NCBI GenBank assembly: GCA_016874775.1
Contig: VGTJ01000039.1
Span: 1-36,032 of the forward strand
Reading direction: 5' to 3'
DNA from: Deltaproteobacteria bacterium
GTDB lineage: Bacteria; Desulfobacterota; Binatia; Bin18
DNA: 36,032 nucleotides
This document shows, piece after piece, positions 32,828 to 36,032 of this stretch. Position numbers and translations under genes: made by a program. The stretch's first letter is position 1; every line of letters begins with the position of its first letter. Below the pieces are notes generated by a model. The model was not told the DNA's origin. It saw only the letters and a list, made by a program, of their open reading frames with translations, and made no database searches.

Positions 32828-34129
32828 TTATCGTCTTCCGCTGACCATATTCCGCACTGAATAGAATTGCTTAGCACGACCGGAGGTAAATTCCTTACGC
32901 ACCACGTAACAATGCGTATATGTGGCGTGCGGCTTCTGCGCATTAATCACGTTATTGCCAATATGCATAAAGACGTTCTCGCCAGCATTCCGTTCATAAT
33001 CCACTTTCACAAATGGTGCTTGCATGGCCTCTTCGTTCGCATAGCCCTCAGAGTACTTGAGGAAATCCTGTCCCAGACGCAGCAGTTGACCTTTTTTATC
33101 GTAGGCAGTCAGCCACAGGTTCCAGAAGACCTCGGTGTCAAAGTAGATGAGCTTGTTCCCGTAGGGATGAGACGCACTATGCGGGATCAACTCTAACACA
33201 TGGACCTCTCGGACTTCCCATCGTGCTTTATTTGGTACCCATAAATGCGGCCCACCAGCATCCGGATGCGTACGCATATTGATGGTGGCTAGCACTAGCT
33301 TCTTACCGAGGTAGGTCCACTTCTGTTCGTGTACCTTACCGCCAAAACCCATGCCATCGTCACGAATGAAGTCCATACCCTGCGTTTCCCCTGTCCGTTC
33401 TGAAGATAACACACGTCGTGGCTTGCGTTGGGTAGGAGAATAGATCCAACTGTCATTCTCTTTGTAGGGATCAGCATATTCAATCTGTAAGTTGCGCGTT
33501 CCGGCCAGGTCGCGCGGGCTACGAAACTCCATGATTGATTTTGACTTGACCCCTTCGTAGCCCTCGACTAAACAACTATCGCCTTTAGCATATTCCGCCG
33601 AGGTAGAAACAAACTCAAACTCACGATCGAGCTTTCCATGTTCGCTGCGACCCCAGGCCACCATCGGCATGAAAAAGTCGCCATGCCCAGGTCGCCAGTA
33701 GGAATTCCAATAGACTTTCAGCGCAGCCAGCGGATCATCACCTTTGATCTCTGGGAATGGCCATCCCGCGCCGTTAAAGCCGAACAAGGCACCGTGTTCG
33801 TCAAGGTAGTAACCTGAGGTAACGTTTTTTCCCCAATCTGCTGGAGGTGGATATTTGCCAGTTTCGGCAATCTCCATATCCATGTCATCGAAGAAGTAGT
33901 ACTCCCAGGCTGGTTGCGGAAGAAATGGCTTAATTCGCTCAATATCTTTAATAGTGAGACGTTCACCAGGTTTGAAGTCTGGCTTGGCATCGCGATATTT
34001 TTCCAGCCAATCTCGAACGGCCTTGTAACTACGGTCAGCCTCGGCAGAAGCCGATGAAACCGAGACCCCAATGAGAACCGTGAGCGTTAGATGACACACT
34101 ACCGACAACCACTGGAAACGAGAACGCAT
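32828..34129 (-). CDS. DUF1329 domain periplasmic/outer-membrane protein
   Basis: 433 residues. The signal peptide includes WLSVVCHLTLTVLIGVSVSS with cleavage near ASA at about residue 30. The rest follows DUF1329: TIKDIERIKPFLPQPAWEYY, GALFGFNGAGWPFPEI, DPLAALKVYWNSYWR, IYSPTQRKPRRVLSSERTGE and a C-terminal VLELIPHSASHPYG. DUF1329 proteins have a LolA-like fold and are frequent in gene clusters for hydrophobic substrates (steroids, alkanes, terpenoids) in Gram-negatives. AGGAGGGAAC precedes the ATG. Lipoprotein processing is not evident. Confidence 0.85.
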   Translation of the reverse strand: MRSRFQWLSVVCHLTLTVLIGVSVSSASAEADRSYKAVRDWLEKYRDAKPDFKPGERLTIKDIERIKPFLPQPAWEYYFFDDMDMEIAETGKYPPPADWGKNVTSGYYLDEHGALFGFNGAGWPFPEIKGDDPLAALKVYWNSYWRPGHGDFFMPMVAWGRSEHGKLDREFEFVSTSAEYAKGDSCLVEGYEGVKSKSIMEFRSPRDLAGTRNLQIEYADPYKENDSWIYSPTQRKPRRVLSSERTGETQGMDFIRDDGMGFGGKVHEQKWTYLGKKLVLATINMRTHPDAGGPHLWVPNKARWEVREVHVLELIPHSASHPYGNKLIYFDTEVFWNLWLTAYDKKGQLLRLGQDFLKYSEGYANEEAMQAPFVKVDYERNAGENVFMHIGNNVINAQKPHATYTHCYVVRKEFTSGRAKQFYSVRNMVSGRR

Positions 34130-34203
34130 GTTCCCTCCTAACTAGAGTGTTCCTTTATCTGTAGGCGGAAAATGATGCTGAAACAACAGGGGAACAGGGC
34201 GAT

Positions 34204-34313
34204 AATTAAAAATGAGGAATGTAGAATGTAAAAAAGACTACAGGCTACAGGCTATAGGGAGAGCATATTGCTCTCTTTCCTCAATTTTTCATTTTGCATT
34301 CTTCATTTTTAAT
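34204..34313. repeat. AT-rich palindromic (MITE-like) element
   Basis: Left arm ATTAAAAATGAGGAATGTAG (34204-34223, continuing to 34235) is the near-perfect inverse of TGCATTCTTCATTTTTAAT (34295-34313). At the centre GAGAGCA (34259-34265) pairs with TGCTCTC (34269-34275) around a TAT loop. The flank contains CTACAGGCTACAGGCTATAG, related to the palindromic units at 2804 and 3190. It sits between the phosphotriesterase-like and DUF1329 genes. Confidence 0.6.
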
Positions 34314-34331
34314 TCTTCATTGTTTTCGTAC

Positions 34332-35303
34332 CTATCCGCCGAAGTACGCACATGGATTATCGACTGTCATCGTACGAATCGTCCCTTCGCTAACACCGGC
34401 TTTGTTGAGCTGCGGCAGGATATTGCGCATAATGTGCGAGTAGCTCCATTTTGGACTCGCTCTCAGGAAGTCATCCCACGCCTTGGAGGTGCGGCCTAAC
34501 CAGCAGCCGACGAAGTCATGCGACAACATGATGCGATCGTAACCAACCGCTAACAACCCAATCAGTGAGGCAAGGCGCATCTTGTCACTGGCAATCGTCT
34601 CGATACCGAAGCGATCAAACCCAATCCACGCACCACGTTCGAGAATGTCGAAGTAGTAACGCATGTCACCGACACCGCAAGCATGGCCGATCAGCACGCG
34701 ATTAAAATCGACCCCTTCTTCCTGGAAAACATCTAAGGTCTCGCGTCCGAACGGACCAAGCTCATCGTTATGACACAGGATCGGTGCACCAGTGGCTTTC
34801 TGTGCGCGGGCCGCGGCACGGAGACACTTTTCTTCATGCACGCCCATTTTCTTGGCGGTTTCGGTCATGCCCGGAATGCCGCCCGTTGCGGTCTTAATGA
34901 TGCCAGCTTTGATACCAGTGCTGCCGATCCCATCTTTCAGCTCGCGGACATAGACTTCAGCAATAGAATCAGCATCGAGGCCACGAAAATGCGGCGGAAT
35001 GCCCAGGGCTTCATTATAGAGACCGGTAGCAACGACAACCTGAACCCCAGACTTCTCAGACACTTCAGCGGTGAACTCTGGATCACGACCCAATTCCATT
35101 GGACATGGGTCAACCATCGAGGTGACTCCTAGTGACTTCACTTCTTTCAAGCGATCAACCGCCTTGGCGATTTCAGCTTTGCGATTGAAACCAGCATTAT
35201 CCAATTCCCAGCCAGGGAATCCGGCAGTGATATGTTCATGAATGAGCGTGAACCCGAGGTCCTTGGGCGCACATGTTCCCGTCGCAGTATTAATGGTCGG
35301 CAT
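34332..35303 (-). CDS. Phosphotriesterase-family metal-dependent hydrolase
   Basis: 323 residues of the amidohydrolase-superfamily phosphotriesterase group, usually lactonases or arylesterase-like in bacteria. Expected binuclear metal ligands are visible: H22 and H24 (LIHEHI), a lysine for carboxylation (K137 in AGIIKTATGG), H178 (PILCHND), H207 (VLIGHACG) and D263 (IMLSHDF). The ATG at 35303 follows AGGAGGAGATCGT; an upstream start at 35333 would add 10 residues. It starts 34 nt after the VOC stop. Together with the VOC and LLM genes it probably belongs to a degradative operon; the lactone or ester substrate is unknown. Confidence 0.9.
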   Translation of the reverse strand: MPTINTATGTCAPKDLGFTLIHEHITAGFPGWELDNAGFNRKAEIAKAVDRLKEVKSLGVTSMVDPCPMELGRDPEFTAEVSEKSGVQVVVATGLYNEALGIPPHFRGLDADSIAEVYVRELKDGIGSTGIKAGIIKTATGGIPGMTETAKKMGVHEEKCLRAAARAQKATGAPILCHNDELGPFGRETLDVFQEEGVDFNRVLIGHACGVGDMRYYFDILERGAWIGFDRFGIETIASDKMRLASLIGLLAVGYDRIMLSHDFVGCWLGRTSKAWDDFLRASPKWSYSHIMRNILPQLNKAGVSEGTIRTMTVDNPCAYFGG

Positions 35304-35336
35304 ACGATCTCCTCCTGTTTTCAGAATAGGCAATGT

Positions 35337-35729
35337 CTAGCTGAGATATTTTAAGAAGTACAGATTGTTGCCATCGGGATCTTTAAGTCCGGCTAGGCGG
35401 GCTCCCCACTCCTGGTCGGCAGGTTCGCCATTAAAAGCGACGCCCTTGGCCTTCAGGTCCTGGTAGATCGCATCAACGTCCTCAACCACGAAGCTGATGT
35501 GATCGATCCCTGGCGGGTTCTGCGCCAATGAGGGGTCACGTTTCACTGCTTGCGGATTGGCTTGTTTGGTTTGAAAAAGAAACAATACCGCACTGCCGCA
35601 ACTCATCGATGCGCCTTTGACATCAGCGTCGTAGTCGTAACTTTTTGTGAATCCCAGTTTCTCATAGAATGCCATTGACCGCGCTAAGTCAGCAACTGCG
35701 ATACCGATGTTGTCGATTCCTTTGAGCAT
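35337..35729 (-). CDS. VOC/glyoxalase-superfamily protein
   Basis: 130 residues with two beta-alpha-beta-beta-beta motifs (GIAVADLARSMAFYEKLGF; IDHISFVVEDVDAIYQDLKA; KDPDGNNLYFLKYL). One usual metal histidine is present (DHISF), but the first-strand position is N (IDNIGIAV) and the final Glu position is Y (NLYFL), so it probably lacks the normal metal triad. The ATG at 35729 follows GAAAGGAGGTCTCACC. It heads the minus-strand degradative run. Exact activity unknown. Confidence 0.85.
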   Translation of the reverse strand: MLKGIDNIGIAVADLARSMAFYEKLGFTKSYDYDADVKGASMSCGSAVLFLFQTKQANPQAVKRDPSLAQNPPGIDHISFVVEDVDAIYQDLKAKGVAFNGEPADQEWGARLAGLKDPDGNNLYFLKYLS

Positions 35730-35784
35730 GGTGAGACCTCCTTTCAAGACGTAATGCGTAAAACGTAACCACCGCTCCCTAGTT

Positions 35785-35829
35785 CCCACGGTTCACACCG
35801 TGGGCTACCACAATTCGCCCCTTCGGGGC
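35785..35829. repeat. Two adjacent extragenic hairpins
   Basis: CCCACGGT-TCAC-ACCGTGGG (35785-35804) is a perfect 8-bp stem. GCCCC-TTC-GGGGC (35817-35829) is a 5-bp stem directly after it. Both resemble common extragenic palindromes. The surrounding 35730-35865 carries no gene. Confidence 0.55.
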
Positions 35830-35865
35830 TGTAACAATACCATTGCAGGACTTACGCTTTGGACC

Positions 35866-36032
35866 TTAACAAGCCGTGACATGAGGGTTTTGTAGTTCAG
35901 CGCGGAGGTAATGACTAAACAAACTCTCCCGCACGGCATACAGGGTCTGGCCCAGTTCTTGAGCTTTCACTTTCAAGGATACCCACGCATGATAACAACA
36001 TGCTAAGTGATTGCGCTGTGCCCGCGCCGCCC
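35866..36032 (-). CDS. Transposase C-terminus, partial (right edge)
   Basis: 55 codons running in from the window edge and ending at TAA (35868-35866): RAQRNHLACCYHAWVSLKVK, then ELGQTLYAVRESLFSHYLRA. The (K/R)AQRNH...W...LK...TxYxx(R/K)xxLxxxYL pattern is, from memory, typical of the C-terminal end of DDE-type transposases. No catalytic residues are in view and the family (IS701-like or related) is unsettled. Confidence 0.5.
   Translation of the reverse strand, partial: AARAQRNHLACCYHAWVSLKVKAQELGQTLYAVRESLFSHYLRAELQNPHVTAC

Overview
The window is bacterial: densely packed genes, Shine-Dalgarno sequences of the AGGAGG type, ECF sigma factor, two-component and bufferin genes. The gene mix (carotenoid oxygenase, P450 with 3Fe-4S ferredoxin, two luciferase-like monooxygenases, DUF1329, phosphotriesterase-like hydrolase, VOC protein, NrtS) resembles soil or marine 'Deltaproteobacteria'-like genomes, perhaps Binatota. 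That taxonomic guess rests on recollection of similar gene sets, not on a marker gene. There is no rRNA, tRNA or CRISPR array that I can see. Both window edges cut through what look like transposase C-termini.

Layout. 1-3310: transposase remnant, then a large minus-strand AAA/TPR protein invaded in frame by palindromic repeats. 3311-6910: a divergent catabolic unit. A TetR gene broken by an in-frame TGA overlaps a carotenoid/stilbene oxygenase gene on the minus strand, and a cytochrome P450 plus ferredoxin lie on the plus strand. A 37-bp near-perfect dyad sits between the two arms. 7066-9266: a HisI-like protein without the usual metal-binding aspartates, divergent from a mercuric-reductase-like flavoprotein. 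9553-12218: anti-sigma, ECF sigma and a second, paralogous anti-sigma, then NfeD and stomatin. 12464-16438: histidine kinase, single-domain receiver and receiver-kinase hybrid with overlapping ends. 16439-16839: a cluster of palindromic repeats between convergent genes.

16840-21237 (minus strand): glgC, a VTT-domain membrane protein, and a bufferin operon bufA-bufB-bufC. A strong intrinsic hairpin with a T-run lies between bufA and bufB. 21545-24951 (plus strand): two adjacent secreted-protein genes sharing a repeated PGVxGVG module and a two-cysteine module. The first is frameshifted at a C6A6 tract. The second carries a trypsin-like protease domain and is cut by an in-frame TAA before its C-terminal repeats finish. 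I consider this pair the least familiar system in the window.

25123-30156 (minus strand): a small acidic hypothetical protein, a tandem-domain LOG protein, an APC permease overlapping an NrtS-like gene, a coiled-coil/basic protein and rfbD. 30267-35729 (minus strand): VOC, phosphotriesterase-like, DUF1329 and two luciferase-like monooxygenase genes, which look like a degradative gene set. Three separate reading-frame breaks occur (TetR, the first secreted gene, the protease). They may be decay, recoding or assembly error and should be verified on reads.
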